Origin: Gammaproteobacteria bacterium
GTDB lineage: Bacteria > Pseudomonadota > Gammaproteobacteria > SZUA-152
Length of the DNA stretch: 64,000 bases
Reading direction: 5' to 3'
Assembly: GCA_021647705.1 (NCBI GenBank)
Contig: JAKIUF010000001.1
Coordinates: forward strand, 62,001 to 126,000
The position numbers were made by a program, and so were the translations under genes. Under the pieces are notes generated by a model. That model worked only from the letters and a program-made list of their open reading frames with translations. It was not told the origin of the DNA and searched no databases. The first letter of the stretch is position 1. Every line of letters begins with the position of its first letter. Positions 35,951 through 45,417 of the stretch are shown here, one piece after another.

Positions 35951-38900
35951 TCAAAATTCTGAATCTGAGTCTGAATGAGCAAGGGCTTTCAACTGCCTGC
36001 TTTTCCACAGCATGTACAAGACAGGTATCAACACCATAGAAACCAAAGGTGCGGTAATCATGCCACCTAACATTGGTGCTGCAATGCGTTGCATCACTTC
36101 TGAACCGGCCCCTGAACCCATCATAATAGGTATTAAACCGGCAATCACAACCGCAGCTGACATCGCTTTTGGCCTGACGCGCAAAACCGCACCATCAATA
36201 ATAGCCTCACGCAGTTGTTGCTCATTGCTGGGTTTATAGTCTTTTATCGCCTGATTAAGGTAGACCAGCATGATTACACCAAATTCCGCAGCCACACCGG
36301 CTAATGCAACAAAGCCCACACCAACAGCAACTGACAAATTATAATCGAGTGCATAAACTAACCAGACCCCACCAACCAACGCCAATGGTACTGAACCCAT
36401 TACCATAAAACACTCTGTAAAATTACGAAAATTTAAATAAAGCAATAAAAATATTATGGCTAATGTCAGTGGCACAACATAGGCCAGTTTTGCTTTTGCG
36501 CGTAGCATATATTCATATTGCCCCGACCAGCCCACAGAATAACCCGCGGGTAAATTAATATTTTGTTCCACGGCTTTTTGCGCATCTACTACATACCCGC
36601 CTAAATCCCGGTCTTTGATATCGACATATACCCAGCCAATTCGTCGCGCATTTTCACTTTTAATCATCCCAGGCCCATCAACAATTCGTATTTCCGCCAC
36701 TTCATGTAAAGCAACCTGTGATAAATTTGGCGTAACTATAGGCAATTGCCGGAGTTTGTCCACGGAATCACGCACCGCACGTGGATAACGCATATTGACA
36801 GGGTAGCGCTCCAATCCTTCAACGGTTTGAGTCACATTTGAGCCACCGACAGCGGTACTGATGACCTCCTGAATGTCGGCGATATTGAGTCCAAATCGGG
36901 CAGCGGCACGGCGATCAATATCGATATCAATATATCGGGCACCTGCCACACGCTCTGAAAATACAGATAAAGTCCCAGGTATTTCTTTGATCACTTTTTC
37001 TATTTCTTGGCCAATTTTTTGTATTTCTACCAAATCTGGACCGGAAATTTTTATACCGAGTGGTGTTTTGACGCCTGTAGAAATCATATCAATACGGGTT
37101 TTTATAGGCATCACCCAGGAATTTGTCAGGCCCGGAATTGCAACTGTTTTTTGTAAATCCTGTTTGAGTTTCTCCAGCGTCATGCCTTCACGCCATTCAC
37201 TCTTTGGGCGTAATTGGATAGTGGTTTCTATCATTGTTAGTGGTGCAGGGTCAGTCGCAGTTTCAGCGCGTCCGACTTTTCCAAATACCGTAAGCACTTC
37301 CGGAATGGTGCGAATAAGCTTATCTGTTAACTGTAATAATTCACCAGCCTTGCCAACGGATATTCCGGTAAATGCGGTTGGCATATACAATAAATCACCC
37401 TCATCCAGTTCCGGCATAAACTCGGATCCTAATTTTGACATCGGATAATATATGGATACAACAGTGAGTACTGACAATAAAATGGTGATTATGGGAAAAC
37501 GCAATACACCATGGATAACAGGCATATAAATGGCCACCAATATTTGTCGCAGGATATTTTTTTCTTCCGGCATAATATGGCCGCGAATGAAATAACCCAT
37601 CAGCACAGGCATTAACGTAATAGATAGCCCAGCAGCAGCTGCCATAGCATAGGTTTTGGTAAAGGCTAGTGGGCTAAATAACTTTCCTTCTTGTGCCTCT
37701 AGTGTAAATACCGGTAAAAAACTCAATGTAATTATCAGCAATGAAAAAAACAATGCAGGACCCACTTCAATTGTAGATTTCGCGATTATTTCCCACCTGT
37801 TTTTTTTTGTAACAGGCTCTCTTTCCATATGTTTGTGAGCATTTTCTATCATCACTATTGCAGCATCAACCATTGCACCTATTGCAATAGCAATACCGCC
37901 TAAAGACATTATATTGGCACTTATTCCTTGTTTCTGCATGATAATAAATGCAATAAGTATGCTAATGGGTAAAATGATAATGGCAATAAATGCCGAGCGT
38001 AGGTGAAATAAAAAAACGATACAGACCAGTGCGACAATTAAAAATTCTTTTGCTAGTTTTTCACCTAAATTCTTCACAGCACGTTCAATCAAAATAGAAC
38101 GATCATAGGTCTCCACGATTTCTACACCATCGGGAAGACCATTTTTTAACTGATCAAGTTTTAATTTTACAGCTTTAATGGTATCTAATGCATTTTCTCC
38201 CCAGCGCATTACAACAATCGCACCAACAACTTCACCTTCACCATTAAGCTCAGCAATACCACGACGCATTTGTGGGCCCAAGCGAATGTCAGCTATATCA
38301 TCGAGCAGAATGGGTGTCCCTTTTCTATTTACACTGACAGGTATTTGCCTAAGATCTTCTACATTTTTCAAATAACCACGAGCACGAATCATATACTCTG
38401 CTTCAGCTTGCTCAATGACCGAACCGCCGACTTCTTGGTTTGCGCGTTGTATTGCTTTTCTGACCTTTTCCAACGGAATTCCATAAATTCGGAGCTTATC
38501 AGGATCTAAAACAACCTGATATTGCTTAACCATGCCTCCTATTGTCGCCACCTCAGCTACCCCGGCAACTGTTTGCAGCTCATATTTCAAAAACCAGTCC
38601 TGCAAACTGCGTAATTGTGAAAGGTTATGGCCGCCAGTCCGATCAACCAATGCATATTCATACACCCAACCCACACCTGTTGCATCTGGCCCAAGTTGCG
38701 GTTTGGCTGAATTTGGTAAATTGCTCGCCACCTGACTTAAATATTCAAGCACACGCGAGCGTGCCCAATAAATATCAGTGCCATCCTCAAAAATGACATA
38801 AACGTAAGAATCACCAAAAAATGAAAACCCTCTTACTGCCACTGTTCCAGGTACAGATAACATTGCCGTGGTAATAGGGTAGGTTACCTGATCTTCTACA

Positions 38901-39079
38901 ACCTCAGGTGCTTGACCAGGATAGGAGGTTTTTATAATAACTTGTAAGTCAGATAAGTCAGGGATTGCATCAAGTGGTGTGCGCATTAAAGAAAAAATTC
39001 CCCAGCCAATGAATAACAAAGTCAGGAGAAGAACTAGCGGTCTGTTTTGTATGGACCAACGAATAATATGTGCAATCAT
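35951..39079 (-). CDS. cusA: CusA/CzcA-type heavy-metal RND efflux pump (1042 aa)
   Basis: Inner-membrane trimeric pump that exports monovalent copper or silver by proton antiport. The start MIAHIIRWSIQNRPLVLLL, the TM4 proton-relay segment IAIGAMVDAAIVMIENAHKHMERE, and twelve predicted helices with two large periplasmic loops fit the HME family. Length is normal. It is downstream of cusB (67 bases) on the minus strand and convergent with the FHA gene. Copper/silver specificity rests on the CusF and CusB metal motifs of the locus. Confidence 0.93.
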   Translation of the reverse strand: MIAHIIRWSIQNRPLVLLLTLLFIGWGIFSLMRTPLDAIPDLSDLQVIIKTSYPGQAPEVVEDQVTYPITTAMLSVPGTVAVRGFSFFGDSYVYVIFEDGTDIYWARSRVLEYLSQVASNLPNSAKPQLGPDATGVGWVYEYALVDRTGGHNLSQLRSLQDWFLKYELQTVAGVAEVATIGGMVKQYQVVLDPDKLRIYGIPLEKVRKAIQRANQEVGGSVIEQAEAEYMIRARGYLKNVEDLRQIPVSVNRKGTPILLDDIADIRLGPQMRRGIAELNGEGEVVGAIVVMRWGENALDTIKAVKLKLDQLKNGLPDGVEIVETYDRSILIERAVKNLGEKLAKEFLIVALVCIVFLFHLRSAFIAIIILPISILIAFIIMQKQGISANIMSLGGIAIAIGAMVDAAIVMIENAHKHMEREPVTKKNRWEIIAKSTIEVGPALFFSLLIITLSFLPVFTLEAQEGKLFSPLAFTKTYAMAAAAGLSITLMPVLMGYFIRGHIMPEEKNILRQILVAIYMPVIHGVLRFPIITILLSVLTVVSIYYPMSKLGSEFMPELDEGDLLYMPTAFTGISVGKAGELLQLTDKLIRTIPEVLTVFGKVGRAETATDPAPLTMIETTIQLRPKSEWREGMTLEKLKQDLQKTVAIPGLTNSWVMPIKTRIDMISTGVKTPLGIKISGPDLVEIQKIGQEIEKVIKEIPGTLSVFSERVAGARYIDIDIDRRAAARFGLNIADIQEVISTAVGGSNVTQTVEGLERYPVNMRYPRAVRDSVDKLRQLPIVTPNLSQVALHEVAEIRIVDGPGMIKSENARRIGWVYVDIKDRDLGGYVVDAQKAVEQNINLPAGYSVGWSGQYEYMLRAKAKLAYVVPLTLAIIFLLLYLNFRNFTECFMVMGSVPLALVGGVWLVYALDYNLSVAVGVGFVALAGVAAEFGVIMLVYLNQAIKDYKPSNEQQLREAIIDGAVLRVRPKAMSAAVVIAGLIPIMMGSGAGSEVMQRIAAPMLGGMITAPLVSMVLIPVLYMLWKSRQLKALAHSDSDSEF

Positions 39080-39146
39080 TTTTATAGTGTTTTGTAGATG
39101 AATACAGAAAGAAAAATATTATAAAATTTTGGATAAAGGCTGGAGA

Positions 39147-40511
39147 TCAGCCACCACTCAGGCGTGATAAGCTAGCCCTTAAACTACTTTCAGAATCGAT
39201 TAAAAATTGACTGGATACAACAACCTCATCACCTTCTTGCAGGCCATTAAGGATTTCAATTTTATTATTAGACTCGATACCTATTTTTACTGGAACAGGT
39301 TTAAATCTTCCATTGCCCAGTGCAACAATGACGCGATCACCTTCGCCAGTACGGATTAGTGATTCTCGTGGTATGGTAAGCGCATTACGTTTAGGGTTAA
39401 CGAAAATATTGACATCGGCATACATGTTAGCTTTAAGCATTTCATTTGGATTGTTAAATCGTAGGCGGACTTCCAGGCTGCGTGTTTTAGAGTCCAACAC
39501 TGGATAAATATATTCAACTGTTCCTTCCCATATTTTTCCTGGCATAAAAGATAATTCCACTTCGGCACGATCGCCTACCTTTACCCAGTCTGATTGGCTT
39601 TCAAAAATATTGGCGACTAACCATACTGTCATCATGTCAGCTAAGCTTATAATTGATTTGGATGGTTTTACATACATTCCTTCTCGAATGTTCAGTTCGG
39701 ACACTACACCATTTTGTGGTGCAAAATAACTGACTAGAGGGATAGATTTTTTTGATTTTTCAATCTTCCTGATTTGATGCTTTGACATACCTAATGAAAC
39801 TAACCTGTCTCGTGATGCAGATAACAAAGGCATGTTTTTCATATTCAAAGATTGTAATAATTCTTCTTGTGCGTTGACAAGTTTCGGAGAATATACTTTA
39901 AATAATAAATCACCTTTTTTTACCCGTTCCCCCAATGTTTTAACTGCCAAATGCTCAATCCACCCATCTGTTCGTAAATGAATGTGACGAATTTTATTCT
40001 CGTCATATTTTATATTTCCGACACTGTCTATGCGACGATATAAAGTTATTTTTTTAACTTTATTGGTTTGAACTCCAAGCATATTAATAACCCGAGGGGA
40101 AATGGACACAATGCCTTCTTCACCATCGATATTGTCAATAATAACTAGATCCATGCCGCAAATTGGACATGTTGCATCAGGGTCTTTGCTTAATACATCA
40201 GAATGCATTGGGCATACATAGGTTGGGTCCGTGTGTTTTTTGGCATGTTCCAAGGCGTTTTCTTTGGAAGTGTTTTTGATTAAGGCGGATGCTGAAATTT
40301 CATCATTTTCGGAAAATGATGCAATGGCATTCATCTCAGTATTTGTATCCAAGATGTAATATCTAAAAGCGATTGCTGAAAAAATAATGACAATGGCGAA
40401 AAATACTTGTTTTTGCAATACAGCAATAAATTTATTTATTGCTGGTTTAAACCGATAGCGATAACTACAGTCGAAAAGCCATAAACTGTACTTTATTTTT
40501 TTATGGTCCAT
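39147..40511 (-). CDS. cusB: CusB-type periplasmic adaptor with heavy-metal-binding domain (454 aa)
   Basis: Membrane-fusion adaptor linking CusA to an outer-membrane channel. An N-terminal anchor helix (about residues 34-52) is followed by the small heavy-metal-binding domain Y-V-C-P-M-H...C-P-I-C-G-M-D (Cys100, Met102, His103, Cys115, Cys118, Met120). The barrel-sandwich and hairpin regions of CusB come after it. The hydrophilic N-terminus before the anchor is longer than usual. It is preceded by a hairpin at 40691-40720. Confidence 0.92.
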   Translation of the reverse strand: MDHKKIKYSLWLFDCSYRYRFKPAINKFIAVLQKQVFFAIVIIFSAIAFRYYILDTNTEMNAIASFSENDEISASALIKNTSKENALEHAKKHTDPTYVCPMHSDVLSKDPDATCPICGMDLVIIDNIDGEEGIVSISPRVINMLGVQTNKVKKITLYRRIDSVGNIKYDENKIRHIHLRTDGWIEHLAVKTLGERVKKGDLLFKVYSPKLVNAQEELLQSLNMKNMPLLSASRDRLVSLGMSKHQIRKIEKSKKSIPLVSYFAPQNGVVSELNIREGMYVKPSKSIISLADMMTVWLVANIFESQSDWVKVGDRAEVELSFMPGKIWEGTVEYIYPVLDSKTRSLEVRLRFNNPNEMLKANMYADVNIFVNPKRNALTIPRESLIRTGEGDRVIVALGNGRFKPVPVKIGIESNNKIEILNGLQEGDEVVVSSQFLIDSESSLRASLSRLSGG

Positions 40512-40690
40512 GTTTATAGCCTTTCAGTTAAATAAATCAATAAAGAAATATTTTTAATGCTTACAGCTCTTTTTCGGGTCCATAGTCTTTTATTTATTAA
40601 TGGAGCAGTTAATGTTTCTATGTTTTATGAAAATGTAATTAATATTTTTCGTTTCAATTTTTTATAGATTAATGATTTATGGCTAGGATT

Positions 40691-40720
40691 GGCTGGATCA
40701 TTAGTGTTAATGGTCCAGCC
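40691..40720 (-). other. 13-bp hairpin between the outer-membrane-type gene and cusB
   Basis: GGCTGGATCATTA pairs with TAATGGTCCAGCC (one wobble) around a 4-base loop, 29 bases after the upstream stop. No T-run follows on the transcribed strand, so attenuation or mRNA processing is likelier than full termination. Confidence 0.5.
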
Positions 40721-40748
40721 ATTCCGGTTGGAAATTTATCAGGCTATA

Positions 40749-41900
40749 TCACCCGCCATAAATATACTGATAACTAACCGCGTACAAAGCATCTGTTTTT
40801 AATTGTGGGCCATTCAGGTCCTGATGAATGGGAGCCCCAACTTCCAGGCTCAGCATGTGATATTTATTGATATGGCCACTCACCCCAAATAATAAATCGA
40901 CTCTTGTCCCACCGGTTGCGTCAGGATCTGCTGCTGGAGACAGCATTGGGTTTATATCCGGGCTCTGACCGTCAATTTTTCCCCAGTCAAAAACATTGAT
41001 CCGGCCGGACAGCGTTAAATTCGGATGAACTGAATATGTCCCCCAGGCCGTTATTTCCAGCTGATTACCCAGTGTATATTTATTGTCATTTTCCCCTAAG
41101 CGTAGCGTGTACGTTGCTTGGCTCCCAATTCCCCATAGGCCCATATTCCTGTTATAAGTTATTGCTGGAATCAAGTCATATGTGCCTGAGCCTAATTGCA
41201 TTGAATAAGGTGCTTGCATTGGGCCGTTGATAACAGTCGGCATGGGTGCGCCGGTTGAAAAATTGGTACCACTCATTGTCATCGTTATTTTTTCATCAAT
41301 GCTACCCGTTGGCAGGCTTAACCCAAGGCTTGTGGTCAGCTGGTGACTTGCCTGATACATCACATCGAATCGGGTATCACCAATTCCACTGGTCTCCATT
41401 GAGCCAAACATATCTCCCATTGGCATGCCGTTAGCCATTTGCATATGCATCACCATATCCATTTCATTATCGAGGTAATGCAACATACCCATGATGCTGG
41501 TTTTTTCATTGATTCCGTACATTGCCATGAGCATATGCATATTCATGGTCATTTTTGTCGGTGACATTCTGTAATCAAATCCAGGAGCTGGCGTCATTGA
41601 GCCGGTACGTGCAGCTGAAATACTGTTGCTGTTGATGCTGTCTGTTCCGTCTAATAAGCCTTTCATATTCATGCTCATGAACTTGTATTCAAACATGAAT
41701 CCACCAGAACCATGTTCATGATGGATATGCATTGCGGATGTTGAGGTGTCATGTCCGCCATGTTTCGACATGTCATGATCATTTCCATGTTGACTATGAT
41801 CCATTTCTTCTGCAAATACTGATGCTGAAATAAGGAACAAAATCAGAATAAAAGCGTTATAAATAATAATGTTATTGAAAAATTTTTTAGTTAAAAACAT
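40749..41900 (-). CDS. Met/His-rich outer-membrane transporter-like protein of the copper locus (383 aa)
   Basis: Exported protein of the phenol-degradation-transporter (MetA-like) barrel type often found in copper loci. A signal peptide ends at VFAEE. The mature N-terminus is dense in His and Met (MDHSQHGNDHDMSKHGGHD), then MFEYKFMSMNMKGLLDG and amphipathic strands to a C-terminal aromatic (SYQYIYGG). The ATG at 41900 has AGGAG 9 bases upstream; a start at 41957 adds a charged leader. It occupies the place where a CusC channel would be expected, but it is not a TolC-type helical channel. Copper binding or outer-membrane passage is inferred. Confidence 0.75.
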   Translation of the reverse strand: MFLTKKFFNNIIIYNAFILILFLISASVFAEEMDHSQHGNDHDMSKHGGHDTSTSAMHIHHEHGSGGFMFEYKFMSMNMKGLLDGTDSINSNSISAARTGSMTPAPGFDYRMSPTKMTMNMHMLMAMYGINEKTSIMGMLHYLDNEMDMVMHMQMANGMPMGDMFGSMETSGIGDTRFDVMYQASHQLTTSLGLSLPTGSIDEKITMTMSGTNFSTGAPMPTVINGPMQAPYSMQLGSGTYDLIPAITYNRNMGLWGIGSQATYTLRLGENDNKYTLGNQLEITAWGTYSVHPNLTLSGRINVFDWGKIDGQSPDINPMLSPAADPDATGGTRVDLLFGVSGHINKYHMLSLEVGAPIHQDLNGPQLKTDALYAVSYQYIYGG

Positions 41901-42363
41901 ATCCTGCTTCTCCTGCCTGAAAGAGTATAATTTTTTTGTAACAAGTACCGAAATCACAATTTGTAATTACAGTCATGTCAAATATGATGCATATATGCAT
42001 GCCTTCGCCTAAACCTAAAATTGCGATTGCTTGGTATATATACCCGTAGCGATTGAGATTTAGGTCCAATTACACGCCCTATTTACCCCATGGCTGCGTT
42101 GAAACTCCTTGCAATAGAACAACTATTTCGCGTCATTTCGCCTTGCCATGGAGAAAATATGACGCACACTTAAACCTAAATCCCAAACGCTACGGGTATA
42201 TTTTTATAAATGTGGGGTTTTATATATTAATCGCACATTCCGTGTGTTTTATAACTCTATTATTTTTTCTATAAATATATCCATATATTTTTCATTGAAA
42301 TTGATCTGTAAATATTTAGTTCCTAAATACTAACGCTGCAGATAGATCTATGTTTTTCTAAAT
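41901..42363. other. Gap between cusF and the outer-membrane-type gene
   Basis: No gene is seen. The gap is largely filled by the 168-bp inverted-repeat element at 42036-42203; the remainder is AT-rich. Confidence 0.6.
42036..42203. repeat. 168-bp element with 30-bp terminal inverted repeats
   Basis: The left arm 42036-42065 (ATACCCGTAGCGATTGAGAT core) pairs with 42174-42203 (ATCCCAAACGCTACGGGTAT core), with a few mismatches. An inner inverted pair CCATGGC/GCCATGG lies between. The element is non-coding and MITE-like. No second copy is seen in the window. Confidence 0.75.
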
Positions 42364-42690
42364 TTATTCAGCCATAACTTTTTCTGAATTTTCGATTATT
42401 TCGAGATCTGTTATCGTAAGATTTCCTTTTTTATCCTCATCGAGAGTGAACTTTATTGTGTTGCCAATGTTGACATCACTTAACATTTCAGGGTATGCAA
42501 CTTTAAAGTCCATTTTCATTGCGCCCATTAATCCTTTTACAGGGCCGTGCGATATGGTGAGTTTCTTCGATTCAGACTTGATTTCATTTACAGTACCTTT
42601 TGCAGTGTATTCTTTGGCCATTGCAGTAAAACTGGAAAACATGATAAACATCATGGAAATTAAAATAATAAATTTTTTGGCGGTGGTCAT
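42364..42690 (-). CDS. cusF: CusF-like periplasmic copper-binding protein (108 aa)
   Basis: Small periplasmic metallochaperone delivering Cu(I)/Ag(I) to CusB. A signal peptide occupies residues 1-25 (AMAKE). The OB-fold metal region is SHGPVKGLMGAMKMDFKV, giving His48, Met58 and Met60 as ligands. At the position of the tryptophan that caps the metal in E. coli CusF (three before the first ligand Met) stands Met55. First gene of the copper locus on the minus strand, with a palindrome just upstream. Family is firm; the altered cap is an observation. Confidence 0.85.
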   Translation of the reverse strand: MTTAKKFIILISMMFIMFSSFTAMAKEYTAKGTVNEIKSESKKLTISHGPVKGLMGAMKMDFKVAYPEMLSDVNIGNTIKFTLDEDKKGNLTITDLEIIENSEKVMAE

Positions 42691-42719
42691 GATGGTATTT
42701 CCTTTTTATTAATAACATT

Positions 42720-42737
42720 AATGTAAAAACTTACATT
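42720..42737 (-). promoter_or_regulatory. Palindrome in the cusF promoter region
   Basis: AATGTAA-AAAC-TTACATT is perfect, 30 bases before the cusF start. Another CTTACA...TGTAAG pair (42730-42764) overlaps it. The position fits a binding site for a copper-responsive response regulator; no regulator gene is in the window. Confidence 0.55.
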
Positions 42738-43420
42738 GCATAAATAGGCGATGGAAGTTGTAAGGATTTATGACATATCAATATTTTATCGTCAAGGATG
42801 ACGGTTATATTTGGTATGGATTTATGGATGATGAATGGGTGGTGATTTACTGATGTCTATCAGTAATATTGATATTTTTTGAAAAATAACCGTCTGTAAA
42901 TACGGTCTTTCTATAGAAACTTAAGAATAAACGGGGAATAAATTTCTAATTGGTTTATCGGAATCAGACCATAACAATAAATATCAAACCACAAAAATTT
43001 ACCATACTTCTTGTGGTTATAGAGTTTTTTCAGGAAACAGTTTATTGAAAATATTTTGTGTTTTTAAGGCAGTGCTGGCGAGAAAAATATAAAGACCCTT
43101 TAAACAACCCCTGTATTATAGGCAATATAATTTTTTTACATGTGTAGTCATTTTTTATTGAGTGGTGACGCCTTATGTTTATTCTCCCCACGTTTAGCTT
43201 TTCAAAAATTACACTTCAGTTGGGGCCCACCTTTTTTCTGTAATTAATCGGCTAGCTTTTTATACAAAATGGCTGCTGGGTGCATGCATCGGATTTTTGG
43301 CTGTTTTCATTGAGTCTTCACCATTATTTGTATGAAATGATCAGAGCCGGATTTAAAGGGGTTTTTTCGTTATAATCATCACCGATTTTTGACCGATATT
43401 GCTTGCTTGGAAAATTACCT
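42738..43420. other. AT-rich intergenic region, no gene seen
   Basis: About 680 bases between divergent cusF and the CYTH gene. Only short AT-rich frames and a weak hairpin ACCGT...ACGGT near 42889-42906. No recognisable element. Confidence 0.5.
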
Positions 43421-43903
43421 ATGTCAATTGAAATTGAACGTAAATTCCTGTTGATTAATGATGACTGGCGCACGCAGGCCGATAGTGGTGTAGTGATGCG
43501 CCAGGGGTATCTGAACAGTATTTCTCCCAATACTGAGCAAAAGTCCTCTGTTCGTGTACGTATTGCGGGAGAGCAGGCCAGTCTCAATATCAAAGGTGCC
43601 ACTCTGAGTATTACCCGCCGGGAATATGAATACCCCATTCCATTGCGTGATGCCCACGAATTGCTTGACTCCCTGGCCGATGGTCCGCTTATTGAGAAAA
43701 AACGGTATCATGTGCAGCATGATGCACATATATGGGAAATCGATGTCTTTGCGGGCGACAATCAAGGGCTGGTGGTGGCCGAAATTGAACTGGCAAGCGA
43801 AGATGAAGTCTTTGCCCGGCCTGCATGGCTGGGTGAGGAAGTCTCGGCAGATGCCCGTTATTACAATGTCTGCCTGGTCCGGCATCCCTATAAAAACTGG
43901 TAA
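43421..43903 (+). CDS. CYTH-domain protein, probable inorganic triphosphatase (160 aa)
   Basis: Single CYTH (triphosphate tunnel) domain. The signature E-I-E-R-K is at residues 4-8, and further charged strands line the tunnel (VRVRIAG, SLNIKGA, EYEYPIP, EIDVFAG, LVVAEIEL). Small bacterial CYTH proteins usually hydrolyse inorganic triphosphate; adenylate cyclase is the alternative. The ATG at 43421 matches the family start MSIEIERKFL. The solute-binding lipoprotein gene follows 22 bases later. Confidence 0.9.
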   Translation: MSIEIERKFLLINDDWRTQADSGVVMRQGYLNSISPNTEQKSSVRVRIAGEQASLNIKGATLSITRREYEYPIPLRDAHELLDSLADGPLIEKKRYHVQHDAHIWEIDVFAGDNQGLVVAEIELASEDEVFARPAWLGEEVSADARYYNVCLVRHPYKNW

Positions 43904-43925
43904 CCCCCTGAACCTGTTTCCGGCT

Positions 43926-45407
43926 TTGCGCTTCATATTGATGCTGAGTATTTTCATGCTGTCGGCTTGTGCGCCGGTGTCTGACAACACACTGCGTATC
44001 GGTCTTGCCAGTGCGCCAGTCACCCTGGACCCGCGTTTTGCCACCGATGCCACATCCAGCCGTGTTAATCGCCTGTTATATACACGGCTGGTGGAATTTG
44101 ATGAGCGACAACTGCCTGTGCCGGGCATTGCCCGTTGGGAAATGATTAAGCCCACACATTATCGCTTCATTTTACACAAGGCGGATATTGGCCGTATTTT
44201 CTCCGATGGCAGCCGTCTGACCGCACGGGATGTAAAAGCAACCTACGACGCTGTCTTAAATTCAGACAATGCATCACCACACCGTGCCACTTTGTCCATG
44301 ATCATGCGTATTGATACACCGGATGACAACACCATTGACTTTTATTTAAGCAAACCGGATTTATTGTTTCCGGGCTATTTGGTTATCGGCATTCTGCCCG
44401 CATCAAAAATTGCTGCACAGCATCCTTTTAATCAACAACCTGTTGGTAGTGGCCCGCTTCGCTTTGTGGCCTGGCCGGAAACAGGACGATTGCAATTACA
44501 GCGGCAACGTGACCAGCAAAATATCAGTTTTATTCGTGTCAGTGATGCCACTGTACGTGTGCTTAAATTACTGCGCGGTGAACTGGATATGTTGCAAAAT
44601 GACTTATCACCGGAATTGGTGACTTTTTTGCAAAACAAAGCGGATATTAATGTTACCCGCGCACGCGGTTCCAATTTCACCTACCTGGGATTTAATCTGG
44701 ATGATGATATTACCGGTCAACAGGATATACGCCGGGCCATTGCTCTGGCCATTGACCGGAAAAAAATCATTCGCTACGTTATGGGAGGAGCAGCACGTCC
44801 GGCCAGTGCGCTGTTACCACCTAACCACTGGGCCGGAAATCCCTCCTTGCCTGAAATTAAATATGATCCCGATGCGGCGCGATTCTTGTTGGCCAAACAT
44901 GGCTACAGCCTGAAGCGCCCGTTATACATTACCTACAAAACCTCCACCGATGCTTTTCGCGTACGTTTGGCCACGGTGTTACAAAGTCAGCTCAAGGCTG
45001 TGGGTATTAACGTGGATTTACGCAGTTATGACTGGGGGACATTTTACGGCGACATCAAAGCCGGTAATTTCCAGATGTTCAGTTTATCGTGGGTGGGCAT
45101 AAAGACACCGGATGTTTTTCGTTATATTTTTCATAGCGATTCAGTGCCGCCCAATGGTGCAAACCGGGGGCGCTTTCAGGATAACACTGTGGACCGTCTA
45201 ATTGCGGTAGCAGGCAAGGCGGCGACCCTGGCGTCGCAAAGCACAGCCTATGGTGAACTGCAACAACGGTTATTGGAAACCTTACCTTATGTACCGCTAT
45301 GGTATGAGGATCATGTGTTTATTTCACGCAAGGAAATTAGCGGTTACACGCTTGGGCTGGATGGGAACTATGATGGTTTGCGTACTGTGCAGGGTGTTGC
45401 TGATTAG
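43926..45407 (+). CDS. Peptide-type ABC transporter solute-binding lipoprotein (SBP family 5)
   Basis: Periplasmic lipoprotein of the DppA/OppA family. Lipobox MLSAC follows a short signal; LRIGLASAPVTLDPRFATDATSS and the GLDGNYDG C-terminal region are typical of SBP_bac_5. The start is uncertain: TTG at 43926 gives MRFILMLSIFMLSAC, a proper charged lipoprotein signal, while ATG at 43941 leaves no charged region and earlier in-frame starts run deep into the CYTH gene. No permease or ATPase gene is adjacent, so the binding protein is an orphan here. Ligand unknown. Confidence 0.85.
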   Translation: MRFILMLSIFMLSACAPVSDNTLRIGLASAPVTLDPRFATDATSSRVNRLLYTRLVEFDERQLPVPGIARWEMIKPTHYRFILHKADIGRIFSDGSRLTARDVKATYDAVLNSDNASPHRATLSMIMRIDTPDDNTIDFYLSKPDLLFPGYLVIGILPASKIAAQHPFNQQPVGSGPLRFVAWPETGRLQLQRQRDQQNISFIRVSDATVRVLKLLRGELDMLQNDLSPELVTFLQNKADINVTRARGSNFTYLGFNLDDDITGQQDIRRAIALAIDRKKIIRYVMGGAARPASALLPPNHWAGNPSLPEIKYDPDAARFLLAKHGYSLKRPLYITYKTSTDAFRVRLATVLQSQLKAVGINVDLRSYDWGTFYGDIKAGNFQMFSLSWVGIKTPDVFRYIFHSDSVPPNGANRGRFQDNTVDRLIAVAGKAATLASQSTAYGELQQRLLETLPYVPLWYEDHVFISRKEISGYTLGLDGNYDGLRTVQGVAD

Positions 45408-45417
45408 CAGTATCTTC

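Noticed and set aside
43626-43925. Long 5' extension of the solute-binding lipoprotein gene
   Set aside because: It would overlap most of the CYTH gene in another frame and bury the lipoprotein signal inside the protein.
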